From assembly GCF_024346755.1 (NCBI RefSeq), contig NZ_AP024861.1:434001-498000 (forward strand): a stretch of DNA of 64,000 bases, read 5' to 3'. The stretch's first letter is position 1; every line of letters starts with the position of its first letter. Source of the stretch: Vibrio aerogenes (GTDB taxonomy: Bacteria > Pseudomonadota > Gammaproteobacteria > Enterobacterales > Vibrionaceae). A model generated the notes under the pieces. That model searched no databases. It saw only the letters and a program-made list of their open reading frames with translations, and was not told the DNA's origin. Made by a program: the position numbers and the translations under genes. This document shows positions 22,400 through 30,210 of the stretch, piece after piece.

Positions 22400-22894
22400 A
22401 TGAGACACATAATTTCTTTATTACTGGAAAACCAGCCGGGTGCTTTGTCTCGTGTGGTCGGTCTGTTTTCACAACGTGGCTTTAACATTGAAACTCTCAC
22501 GGTTTCTCCGACAGATGACGAAACGTTATCCCGGCTGAATATCACCACTAAAGCGACAGATATGAAGCTTGAACAGCTTCAGAAGCAACTGCATAAACTG
22601 ATTGATGTGCTGAAAGTTCAGGAAGTGACCGAGTTTGAACACATTGAACGGGAACTGATGCTGGTAAAGGTGAAGGCGGCAGGCACAGCAAGAGCTGAAG
22701 TTCAGCGAATGGCTGATATCTTCAGAGGACAGGTTGTTGATGTGACTGCCTCACAATTTACAATTCAGATGACGGGAACCACAGATAAGCTGGATGCATT
22801 TGTCGAAACAATTGCGGATGTCACGGAAGTGATTGAAGTCGCCAGAAGTGGCGTGGTTGGTGTGACCCGTAAGGAAAGATCGTTACGGGCCTGA
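22400..22894 (+). CDS. ilvH: Acetolactate synthase III small (regulatory) subunit
   Basis: IlvH activates IlvI and confers valine feedback inhibition. The 164-residue protein has an N-terminal ACT domain (residues 1-77, ISLLLENQPGALSRVVGLFSQRGFNIETLTV) and a C-terminal domain typical of IlvH. The spacing to ilvI indicates co-translation. A strong terminator follows. Confidence 0.96.
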   Translation: MRHIISLLLENQPGALSRVVGLFSQRGFNIETLTVSPTDDETLSRLNITTKATDMKLEQLQKQLHKLIDVLKVQEVTEFEHIERELMLVKVKAAGTARAEVQRMADIFRGQVVDVTASQFTIQMTGTTDKLDAFVETIADVTEVIEVARSGVVGVTRKERSLRA

Positions 22895-22910
22895 TCTTTA
22901 ATGTTTCAGT

Positions 22911-22938
22911 AAAAACCGCTCACCAGAGCGGTTTTTTA
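22911..22938. terminator. Bidirectional terminator after ilvH
   Basis: The inverted repeat aaaaccgctc / gagcggtttt with an acca loop has an A run before and a T run after it. It serves ilvIH and the convergent transporter gene. Confidence 0.85.
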
Positions 22939-22969
22939 TATTGGCTGGTCATATATATTGCTGTTTTCT

Positions 22970-24415
22970 TTAGATGATTGCCCCAATACTAATCATTGCC
23001 ATCAGGAACAAACACAGGATTCCAAGGAGCGGTGCCACCCATTTGACCCAGCTGACATAAGGGACTCTGGCGATAGCCAGCCCGCCCATCACCACGGCTG
23101 ATGTTGGGGTGACTAAATTGACAATCCCGGAGGCAGACTGATACGCCGTTACGACCAGCTCCCGCCCGACCCCGGCAAAATCAGCCAGTGGTGCCATGAT
23201 TGGCATGGAAAGCACAGCGAGACCGGAAGATGAGGGGACAAGAAACGACAACAGCAGCTCCAGCCAGTACATGACATTAATAAAAATAACCGAAGAAAGC
23301 CCCGAGACAATGTGCTCTGCAGCATTGAGAATTGTATCGGTAATCATCCCCCGATCCATCACTACCACGATGCCTCTGGCGATGCCGATAATCAGGGCAA
23401 CTCCCAGCAGATCTCTGGCACCATCAATAAAGCTGGTGGTGAGTTCTTCTTCACTCATCCCTGCAATCAGTCCGATAATTATCGTTGATGTCAGAAATAA
23501 GGCTGAAATCTCAGCCATCCACCAGCCGGAGACAGACACACCATAAATCATTGTAGCGAATGACAGGGCGAAGATGAGCAGAATGATTTTTCTCCTGGGC
23601 GTGAATTCAAGCAGTTCGTCGCTCTGGTTGCCGAGAAAATGCTGTTGATTGTCTTCATATTTATCGTAAACGATCGACTGGCTTTGATCCTGGCGGACTT
23701 TCCTGGCATATCGCATCACATATGCGACACAAATGATCCAGCCAATCAGCAGAATCGCGACACGTAACCAGATACCATCAGTAAATGGGATTCCAGCTGC
23801 ATTTGCAGCAATAACGGTTGCAAACGGGTTAATGGTCGAACCCAGTGTTCCTATACCGGCACCCAGCAAAATGGTGGCAGCAGCGACAAGCGGATCAAAC
23901 CGGGCTGCCATCATGACCGGAACCAGCAATGAATAAAAAGGCAGCGACTCCTCTGCCATCCCATAAACGGTTCCTCCCGCGGCAAACAGTGCCATTAAAA
24001 TCGGGATCATCAGTTCTTCCCGCCCTTTCAGACGGGCGGTAATCCGTTCAATACCGGCATCGATCGCACCGGTTTTAGTCACCAGCCCCAAAAAGCCACC
24101 AATGATCAATACAAACAGAGAAACATCAATAGCAGCAGCTTCATAACTCTGATGGTCGTAGAAACCATCAATGGGTGCGAGCAGAACGTCAACGATACCT
24201 TGTGGGTTCCCCTCTGCGGGTTGATAAGTCCCGGCGACAGGCACTTTTTTACCCAGCTCCTGATTCATTGCCCGATCATATTGACCGGCAGGAACGATCC
24301 AGGTGAGTGCAGCGACAACAATGATCAGACCAAATAGAATGGTGTAAGCAGAAGGAAATTTAAATCTGGTCAGAAATCCACCTTTGTTTGTTTCAGGTGC
24401 TGTTTGGATCGTCAT
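22970..24415 (-). CDS. YfcC-family transporter, candidate arginine/ornithine antiporter
   Basis: This 481-residue inner-membrane protein has about 12 hydrophobic segments and matches the YfcC family of basic amino acid or C4-dicarboxylate-like carriers. Recognisable parts are AGGTVYGMAEESLPFYSLLVPVMM near residue 165 and the late PSSSGLAVLSMPIMAPLADF and SASGIVNLVTPTSAVVMGGL. The frame opens further upstream, but ATG 24415 has an ideal AAGGAG. It is divergent from arcA, so exchange of arginine for ornithine is likely by context. No ArcD of the usual APC family is present in the window. Confidence 0.75.
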   Translation of the reverse strand: MTIQTAPETNKGGFLTRFKFPSAYTILFGLIIVVAALTWIVPAGQYDRAMNQELGKKVPVAGTYQPAEGNPQGIVDVLLAPIDGFYDHQSYEAAAIDVSLFVLIIGGFLGLVTKTGAIDAGIERITARLKGREELMIPILMALFAAGGTVYGMAEESLPFYSLLVPVMMAARFDPLVAAATILLGAGIGTLGSTINPFATVIAANAAGIPFTDGIWLRVAILLIGWIICVAYVMRYARKVRQDQSQSIVYDKYEDNQQHFLGNQSDELLEFTPRRKIILLIFALSFATMIYGVSVSGWWMAEISALFLTSTIIIGLIAGMSEEELTTSFIDGARDLLGVALIIGIARGIVVVMDRGMITDTILNAAEHIVSGLSSVIFINVMYWLELLLSFLVPSSSGLAVLSMPIMAPLADFAGVGRELVVTAYQSASGIVNLVTPTSAVVMGGLAIARVPYVSWVKWVAPLLGILCLFLMAMISIGAII

Positions 24416-25459
24416 ATTAATCTCCTTAACATTCAGCAGAAATTTTCTCACTGAAAGTTGATGAATATTGTTCAACATGATTGTTGATATAGTTTATATG
24501 ATTCAGTGATAGGTATTTTTATATTTTATTATATGCGACTTGTTATATATAGTGACACTCATATATTCATATCTGATTTAATATGGTTTGAATGGTCATG
24601 TTGATATAACATCTGAAATGCTAAATCAGATAATATATTGTTGCCATGTAAATCGTCACAAAAAATTTTAAATTTATTTTTAATAAAAAACACCCAGGAT
24701 AAATTAGTTATTCTATTTGAAATATTATTCATGGTTATTTTATTAAGTGTCGGTTAATAATCATGCGAGCATGGTTTATTTTTGTCTTTCGGAAATATTA
24801 TTCAGAATAAACATATCTTTTTTAAGTTCAGGAATTATGATTAATTCTTGATTAAAGTCAATCTTATTCAACTGATATACTCCAAAAAACGGAATCCTGT
24901 ATCTCGAGGTTACTTAGGTTTTGGTGTATTTAACTGAATTTTAAACCATTACGAGTGAATATTTTTCATTTCGATTAATTTTTAGCCGTAGCTCTGTTAT
25001 TTGGGCTGTTCTTGTCTCTATTCTTGAGACGATAAAAATTAATCATGATCAAGATCAATGAGTGATTAAAAAATATTGTTAACTGAGTGTGAAATATTGT
25101 GTTTACTTTACTTATGTATTCACGGTTAATGCATAAAATATATTAAAAAACTATCCAATATAAGAATGAATAAAGTTCTCTGTAGATGAATAATATCAGA
25201 AGCTGAATGTTTGAGTAATTGAAATTATAAGCATTAATTTTTCATAGGAACTGTTTTTTTATTCATTGTTATCGTAGGGGATAGTGTTGCATTTATTTTG
25301 TTAAGATATGATTTTTTTATTCATTTTTTAGTCCGGTTTAATTGTGATGGTGGTCTAAGATAATCTGATATTAACGGCTAGTATAAATAGCGAAATAAAT
25401 AACGGAGCACAGGTTTTAAATATTATCACTTCGTCTATCTTATTAAGAGAGAATTAATT
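24416..25459. promoter_or_regulatory. Long AT-rich divergent control region of the arginine deiminase genes
   Basis: A gene-free stretch of about 1 kb between the YfcC-type transporter and arcA, unusually AT-rich for this window. It has three near-consensus FNR/ANR-type sites (TTGATnnnnATCAA, one mismatch each) at 24848-24861, 25039-25052 and 25045-25058, the last two overlapping. A small inverted repeat, gtctc/gagac, lies near 25015-25031. No clear ARG box was found. Anaerobic control would fit the pathway but is inferred. Confidence 0.5.
25039..25058. promoter_or_regulatory. Overlapping FNR-like boxes
   Basis: TTAAT-CATG-ATCAA (25039-25052) and ATGAT-CAAG-ATCAA (25045-25058) each match TTGATnnnnATCAA at nine of ten positions. 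They lie about 400 bp upstream of arcA, which is far for a simple class II site unless the transcript has a long leader. Confidence 0.4.
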
Positions 25460-26680
25460 ATGAGTCGTTTATATGTAGGATCTGAAATAGGTCAGTTACG
25501 CCGGGTATTAGTTCATCGCCCAAAACGAGCACTGACCCATTTGACACCATCGAATTGCCATGACCTGTTGTTTGATGATGTGCTTGCGGTGGAAAGAGCC
25601 GGTGAAGAGCATGACATATTTACCCGGACATTATCCGATCAAGGCGTTGAAGTACTCTTTCTGACCGGGCTGCTGGCTGAAACGCTTGATATACCTGAAG
25701 CAAAAGCATGGTTACTGAATACACAGGTCTCAGATCATCGTTTTGGGGCGACATTCGCGAATGATCTACGCTGTTATCTGAATGATTTGCCTCATCTTAA
25801 ACTGTCAAAAATTCTGACGGGTGGTTTACCTGCGTCCGAAGTGCCATTTCAGTCGTCTTCGATATTACAGTCCATGTATAAGCCAACGGATTTTATTATT
25901 GAGCCCCTGCCAAATCATTTATTTACCCGTGATACTTCATGCTGGGTATATGGTGGTGTTTCGATTAATCCGATGGCGAAGGTTGCCCGCCAGCGTGAAA
26001 CTAACCATTTGAGAGCGATTTATCGCTGGCATCCGGATTTTGCCGGTAGTGATTTCATTAAATACTTCGGTGATGAGCAGCAGCATTATGATCGCTCAAC
26101 TATTGAAGGGGGCGATGTATTGGTGATCGGCCGCGGAGCAGTGCTGATTGGCATGTCTGAGCGGACGACCTCTCAGGGTGTGGAACACTTGGCGTCTTCT
26201 CTCTTTCAGAGTGGTCAGGCGAAAAAAGTTATTGCACTTGAATTGCCGAAAGATCGTTCCTGCATGCATCTTGATACCGTGATGACTCACGTTCGTGAAG
26301 ATACTTTCTCTGTCTATCCAAATGTGATTCCGGATGATGTGGCCTGTTGGTCGCTGACAGGGGATGAAGCGGGTTATATCCGTGCGAAACAAGAATCCTC
26401 TTACATCCATGCGATTGAGAAAGCATTAGGGGTTGGCAAGCTCAGTATGATTACGACTGGCGGAGACAGTTTTGAAGCTGAACGTGAGCAGTGGAATGAC
26501 GCCAATAATGTTCTGACGATTCGTCCGGGTGTTGTGATTGGGTATGAGCGAAATACTTACACCAATGAAAAGTATGACAAAGCCGGGATTACCGTCTTAC
26601 CCATACCGGGTGATGAGCTTGGCCGTGGCCGGGGTGGTGCACGCTGTATGAGTTGTCCTGTTGAACGGGATGGTATCTGA
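25460..26680 (+). CDS. arcA: Arginine deiminase
   Basis: ArcA hydrolyses L-arginine to citrulline and ammonia, the first step of the ADI pathway. The 406-residue length is normal. The guanidine-modifying enzyme motifs are present: [12 protein letters not shown] (about 156-167), [17 protein letters not shown] (about 272-278) and the C-terminal GGARCMSCP with catalytic Cys396. The ATG follows agagag. arcC lies 121 bp downstream, across a tandem repeat that begins in the last arcA codons. Confidence 0.97.
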   Translation: MSRLYVGSEIGQLRRVLVHRPKRALTHLTPSNCHDLLFDDVLAVERAGEEHDIFTRTLSDQGVEVLFLTGLLAETLDIPEAKAWLLNTQVSDHRFGATFANDLRCYLNDLPHLKLSKILTGGLPASEVPFQSSSILQSMYKPTDFIIEPLPNHLFTRDTSCWVYGGVSINPMAKVARQRETNHLRAIYRWHPDFAGSDFIKYFGDEQQHYDRSTIEGGDVLVIGRGAVLIGMSERTTSQGVEHLASSLFQSGQAKKVIALELPKDRSCMHLDTVMTHVREDTFSVYPNVIPDDVACWSLTGDEAGYIRAKQESSYIHAIEKALGVGKLSMITTGGDSFEAEREQWNDANNVLTIRPGVVIGYERNTYTNEKYDKAGITVLPIPGDELGRGRGGARCMSCPVERDGI

Positions 26681-26735
26681 CGGAGATGGTATTTGACGGA
26701 GATCGTATCTGACAGGGATCGTGACTGACGGAATG
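26672..26735 (+). repeat. Four tandem 16-bp repeats at the arcA 3' end
   Basis: Units ggtatctgacggagat, ggtatttgacggagat, cgtatctgacagggat and cgtgactgacggaatg run head to tail. The first unit includes the arcA stop codon, so the last residues and the stop are part of the array. Confidence 0.85.
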
Positions 26736-26801
26736 CACCATTGGCAGACTGATTTTGGTGCAGTCACCGGATTATTTTAATGATCAACAGAGAAGTTAGT
26801 T

Positions 26802-27713
26802 ATGACGAAGAAAACAGTTGTCGTTGCATTGGGGGGAAACGCTCTGCTGCGGCGTGGCGAGCCGCTTGAGGCTGATATCCAGCGCCATAATATTGAAATC
26901 GCCGTTCACACCATTGCGCAAATTGCCCGTGAATATAACGTGGTGTTGGTGCACGGTAATGGTCCTCAGGTGGGGTTGCTGGCACTGCAGGGCATGTCTT
27001 ATCAGGCTGTTAATCCTTATCCGCTGGATGTGCTTGGCAGTGAAACGCAGGGAATGATTGGCTATATGCTCATGCAAGAGTTTAAAAACACCATGCCTGA
27101 GAGTCAGGTCTCCTGCCTGCTGACGCAAATGACCGTGGATCCGGCGGATCCTGCATTTGCGAATCCCACAAAACCAATTGGGCCGGTTTACAGCAGAGAA
27201 GAAGCGATTGAACTGGCAGAGAAATATTGCTGGACGGTGAAGCCGGATGGTCAATATTTTCGCCGTGTGGTTCCCAGTCCTTTGCCGACCGGTATTGTTG
27301 AAGCTGAAGCGATTCATCAGCTGATCACTGAAGGACATATTGTCATTTGTACCGGTGGTGGCGGGATTCCTGTGAAGTATGAAAACGGAAAGCTGACAGG
27401 TGTTGAAGCTGTGATTGATAAAGATATGTCAGCCGCTTTTCTGGCCAGACAAATCGGAGCTGATGCATTGTTGATCCTGACGGATGCGGATGGTGTGTAT
27501 CTGGATTGGGGGACCCCGGCACAGACCCGGTTGCAGGCAACAACGCCGAAAGCACTGAAGCGTTATCAGTTCGATGCGGGGTCTATGGGGCCAAAAATTG
27601 AAGCGTCCTGTGAATTTATTCGCCAGGGGGGGAAAGTTGTTGGCATTGGTGCCTTAAAAGATGGACTGAAGATTCTGGAAGGTACTGCCGGAACCTGTAT
27701 TACTCACGATTAA
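26802..27713 (+). CDS. arcC: Carbamate kinase
   Basis: ArcC converts carbamoyl phosphate and ADP to ATP, CO2 and ammonia, the energy-yielding step of arginine fermentation. The 303-residue amino acid kinase has VVALGGNALL (residues 7-16), HGNGPQVGLLALQ (about 49-61), CTGGGGIPV (about 184-192) and the catalytic-Lys region VIDKDMSAAFLARQIGADALLILTDADGV. It lies between arcA and arcB in the usual pathway set. Confidence 0.96.
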   Translation: MTKKTVVVALGGNALLRRGEPLEADIQRHNIEIAVHTIAQIAREYNVVLVHGNGPQVGLLALQGMSYQAVNPYPLDVLGSETQGMIGYMLMQEFKNTMPESQVSCLLTQMTVDPADPAFANPTKPIGPVYSREEAIELAEKYCWTVKPDGQYFRRVVPSPLPTGIVEAEAIHQLITEGHIVICTGGGGIPVKYENGKLTGVEAVIDKDMSAAFLARQIGADALLILTDADGVYLDWGTPAQTRLQATTPKALKRYQFDAGSMGPKIEASCEFIRQGGKVVGIGALKDGLKILEGTAGTCITHD

Positions 27714-27803
27714 TTTTTTATTTACGAATGGGGGAGAAACGATCGTTTTTCACTGCCAAGGTATTGCCATTCGTAAGCATGATATAAGCAGAGGATTGAT
27801 GTC

Positions 27804-28808
27804 ATGGCTTTTAATTTACGTAACCGTAATTTTTTGAAACTATTAGATTTTTCATCCCGTGAGATCCAGCATTTTCTGGATCTGGCCATTGCCCTGAAAA
27901 AAGCAAAATATAATGGGTATGAACAGCCCCGTCTGGCCGGTAAAAACATTGCGCTGATTTTTGAAAAAACCTCAACCAGAACTCGTTGTGCATTTGAAGT
28001 TGCCGCATTTGATCAGGGGGCACAGGTGTCTTATCTGGCACCATCTGGTTCTCAGATTGGTCACAAAGAATCAATGAAAGATACCGCAAGGGTACTTGGC
28101 CGCATGTATGACGGCATTGAGTATCGCGGGTTTGGTCAGGAGATTGTAGAAGAGTTGGGAGAATATGCTGGTGTCCCAGTCTGGAATGGACTGACCAATG
28201 AGTTTCATCCGACTCAGATTCTGGCGGACTTCATGACGATGCTGGAACACAGCCGGGGAAAACAGCTTCACGAAGTTTCATTTGCTTATCTTGGTGATGC
28301 CAGAAACAACATGGGAAACTCCCTGATGGTGGGGGCGGCAAAAATGGGGATGGATATCCGGCTGGTCGCACCGAAACAATTTTGGCCAGAGGATCAGCTG
28401 GTAGCCACATGCCGGGATATTGCGCAGAAAACCGGCGGAAAAATTACCCTGACTGAAGAGGTCAATGAAGGGGTTCAGGGGTGTGACTTCCTGTACACCG
28501 ATGTTTGGGTCTCGATGGGAGAATCTCAGGAAGCGTGGGATGAACGGGTCAAACTCATGACACCTTATCAGGTTAATATGGATGTGATTAAGGCAACCCA
28601 CAACCCGGCGGTCAAATTGATGCACTGTTTACCTGCGTTCCACAATGATGAAACAACGGTGGGTAAAGAAGTGGCTGAAAAATATGGCATGTCAGGTCTG
28701 GAAGTCACCGAGGAGGTTTTTGAGTCTGACTACTCAATTGTATTTGATGAAGCGGAAAACCGGATGCATACCATCAAAGCGGTGATGGTTGCGACGTTGG
28801 GAGACTAA
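27804..28808 (+). CDS. arcB: Ornithine carbamoyltransferase, catabolic
   Basis: In this context the enzyme phosphorolyses citrulline to ornithine and carbamoyl phosphate. The 334-residue protein has the carbamoyl-phosphate site [11 protein letters not shown] (about 56-66), [12 protein letters not shown], the ornithine site near DVWVSMGE and the HCLPAFH loop (about 273-279). It starts [17 protein letters not shown]. Catabolic assignment comes from the arcA-arcC linkage, since sequence alone does not separate it from anabolic ArgF. Confidence 0.93.
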   Translation: MAFNLRNRNFLKLLDFSSREIQHFLDLAIALKKAKYNGYEQPRLAGKNIALIFEKTSTRTRCAFEVAAFDQGAQVSYLAPSGSQIGHKESMKDTARVLGRMYDGIEYRGFGQEIVEELGEYAGVPVWNGLTNEFHPTQILADFMTMLEHSRGKQLHEVSFAYLGDARNNMGNSLMVGAAKMGMDIRLVAPKQFWPEDQLVATCRDIAQKTGGKITLTEEVNEGVQGCDFLYTDVWVSMGESQEAWDERVKLMTPYQVNMDVIKATHNPAVKLMHCLPAFHNDETTVGKEVAEKYGMSGLEVTEEVFESDYSIVFDEAENRMHTIKAVMVATLGD

Positions 28809-29327
28809 TACCGGAATAACCTGAGTGATACGTAAATTCCCTTGCTGCTGGCGACATCTGAGACTCAGGGATGAACCACTCATTTTTCTGGTGGGTGTGA
28901 TATACGCTCAGGTTATTTTGAATCTCATTAGAGCGTTTATCTTTCATCGCCGCTCCTGCCGGAGGCGATGAAAGATAAATACGCTCTAGTGAATAATTAC
29001 ATAAATGTGAATTAAATTGGTTTTTTAGTTTATATATTTGTCTGTTAACTATATTTTTATTTGATAATGAACCAAAAACTAAACTTTTGAACTGCTATTT
29101 ATATTAGTGGTATGGATAATACATTCGGGCAACGCGGTTATTGTCAGTCTGGAGCGACTTCAACTTTGATGGATGAGTGTGATGTATTTTAAATACATTT
29201 GATTGCGGAACAGATCATGAGGCTTTAAAAACGGGCAGTCAGTCTGCTCCGGTCGCTGATGGTATTGTATCCATATGAGTATACCCTGCACTGCGTCTGA
29301 GTTTTCACACGGGCCAGTGATGGATAT
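28809..29327. other. Intergenic region between arcB and the ArgR paralogue
   Basis: This 519-bp stretch holds a family A palindromic repeat near its start and then AT-rich DNA. No clear terminator for arcB was seen apart from that palindrome, which could serve as one. No ARG box was convincing by eye. Confidence 0.4.
28929..28988. repeat. Palindromic repeat, family A, copy 2
   Basis: The arms tagagcg..ttatctttcatcgcc and ggcgatgaaagataa..cgctcta pair over about 23 nt, with a 2-nt bulge, around a 12-nt loop, cgctcctgccgg plus a. It shares its core with the copies at 10246 and 61088. Confidence 0.85.
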
Positions 29328-29840
29328 ATGACTGAACTGAAAAAAGGGGGGCCTGTGAGAAGGCAAATCGTTCAGGAGGAAGGCTCAGGCAGAGAAGACT
29401 CACTATTATCTGTTTGTAAGCGGTTACTACAGCAGCAAAGTTTTTCAAATCAGGGAGAGCTCAGGGTGAGGCTGGAAGAGCTTGGCTATACCGGGATTAG
29501 TCAGTCGACCGTTTCGCGTTTATTGCTCCAGCTGGGCGTTGTGAAGGCGAAAAATGCATGCGGTAAAAAAGTGTACTGCATTACGGTTGAAACGGCGCCA
29601 GTGAATGTGAAGTCATCCATTGCATCTCAGATTGAGTTTATTACTCATAATCAGTCGATGGTGGTGGTAAAAACTTATCCGGGCAGTGCTCAGCTGGTGG
29701 CCAGACTGGTCGATTCAGATCCACACCGGGAGATCCTTGGTACTGTCGGCGGGAATGATACCGTAATTATCATTCCGCGTGATATTGAAGCCATTGAAAA
29801 CTGTGAACATGTCGTGAAACAGCGACTGGGTGTGGCATAA
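29328..29840 (+). CDS. ArgR-family regulator linked to the arginine deiminase genes
   Basis: This 170-residue protein is a divergent arginine repressor homologue. The N-terminal winged helix spans about residues 25-85, with ISQSTVSRLLLQLGVVKAKN as the recognition part. The C-terminal hexamerisation and arginine-binding domain has PGSAQLVARLVDSDPH and GTVGGNDTV. In that last motif the usual GDDT is GNDT, with Asn143 replacing one of the two acidic residues that contact arginine in E. coli ArgR. It has about 20 extra N-terminal residues. By position it probably controls arcACB. The housekeeping ArgR is expected elsewhere, so no symbol is given. Confidence 0.85.
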   Translation: MTELKKGGPVRRQIVQEEGSGREDSLLSVCKRLLQQQSFSNQGELRVRLEELGYTGISQSTVSRLLLQLGVVKAKNACGKKVYCITVETAPVNVKSSIASQIEFITHNQSMVVVKTYPGSAQLVARLVDSDPHREILGTVGGNDTVIIIPRDIEAIENCEHVVKQRLGVA

Positions 29841-29895
29841 CCATCATCTGAAATCAACCAATCCTGATGATGGCCTGAGTACCTTTGAGTTGAAT

Positions 29896-29940
29896 ATACC
29901 CACACGATCTGAATATCTCATTTTCAGGTTGTTTGGGTAT
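29896..29940. repeat. Dispersed palindrome, family B, complete copy
   Basis: ATACCC(7 nt)CTGAA is mirrored by TTCAG(7 nt)GGGTAT, giving a near-palindrome of about 44 bp. Right arms of the same element occur at 123-151 and 10412-10440, and related arms at 53467-53486 and 53670-53692. Confidence 0.6.
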
Positions 29941-30001
29941 TGTACCATTCTAAGTCATTTTCTGATCTGGATATATCTGGTTCCGCAAACCGCTCAAGCC
30001 A

Positions 30002-30033
30002 CCTCTTTTCGTTTACACCTCTTTTCGTTTATA
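30002..30033. repeat. Two tandem 16-bp repeats
   Basis: cctcttttcgtttaca is followed at once by cctcttttcgtttata, with one difference. Confidence 0.8.
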
Positions 30034-30045
30034 AAAAGGGCTTAA

Positions 30046-30075
30046 ACAAGGGCATCCATGCCCTAATGCCCTTGT
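30046..30075. terminator. Inverted repeat between the ArgR paralogue and the MocR gene
   Basis: The arms acaagggcat and atgcccttgt are separated by 10 nt, with only a short T run on either side. It could be a weak bidirectional terminator for the convergent genes. Confidence 0.4.
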
Positions 30076-30210
30076 CTGTTTGCTCCAACAGACACATCCA
30101 GATGATCAGTTTATTGTCCAGATTGGTATGAATCCGGAAAGTATTGTAATTATCCGGTTGAGTCTGAATACAACAGACGCAGAGCAGAAAGAAATACCAG
30201 TAGACCGGAC

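Larger units (their letters stand above)
29841..30210. other. Intergenic region downstream of the ArgR paralogue
   Basis: A 370-bp stretch between convergent genes. It holds a dispersed palindrome (family B) at 29896-29940, two 16-bp direct repeats at 30002-30033 and a 10-bp inverted repeat at 30046-30075. No reading frame is convincing. Confidence 0.45.

Noticed and set aside
24952..24972. Candidate ARG box (tgaatatttttcat) upstream of arcA
   Set aside because: The spacing is one base short of the TGAAT-N4-ATTCA consensus and AT-rich background makes chance matches likely.
25012..25031. Inverted repeat gtctc/gagac as a terminator or small RNA end
   Set aside because: Five-base-pair stem with a 7-nt loop and no T run; too weak to call.
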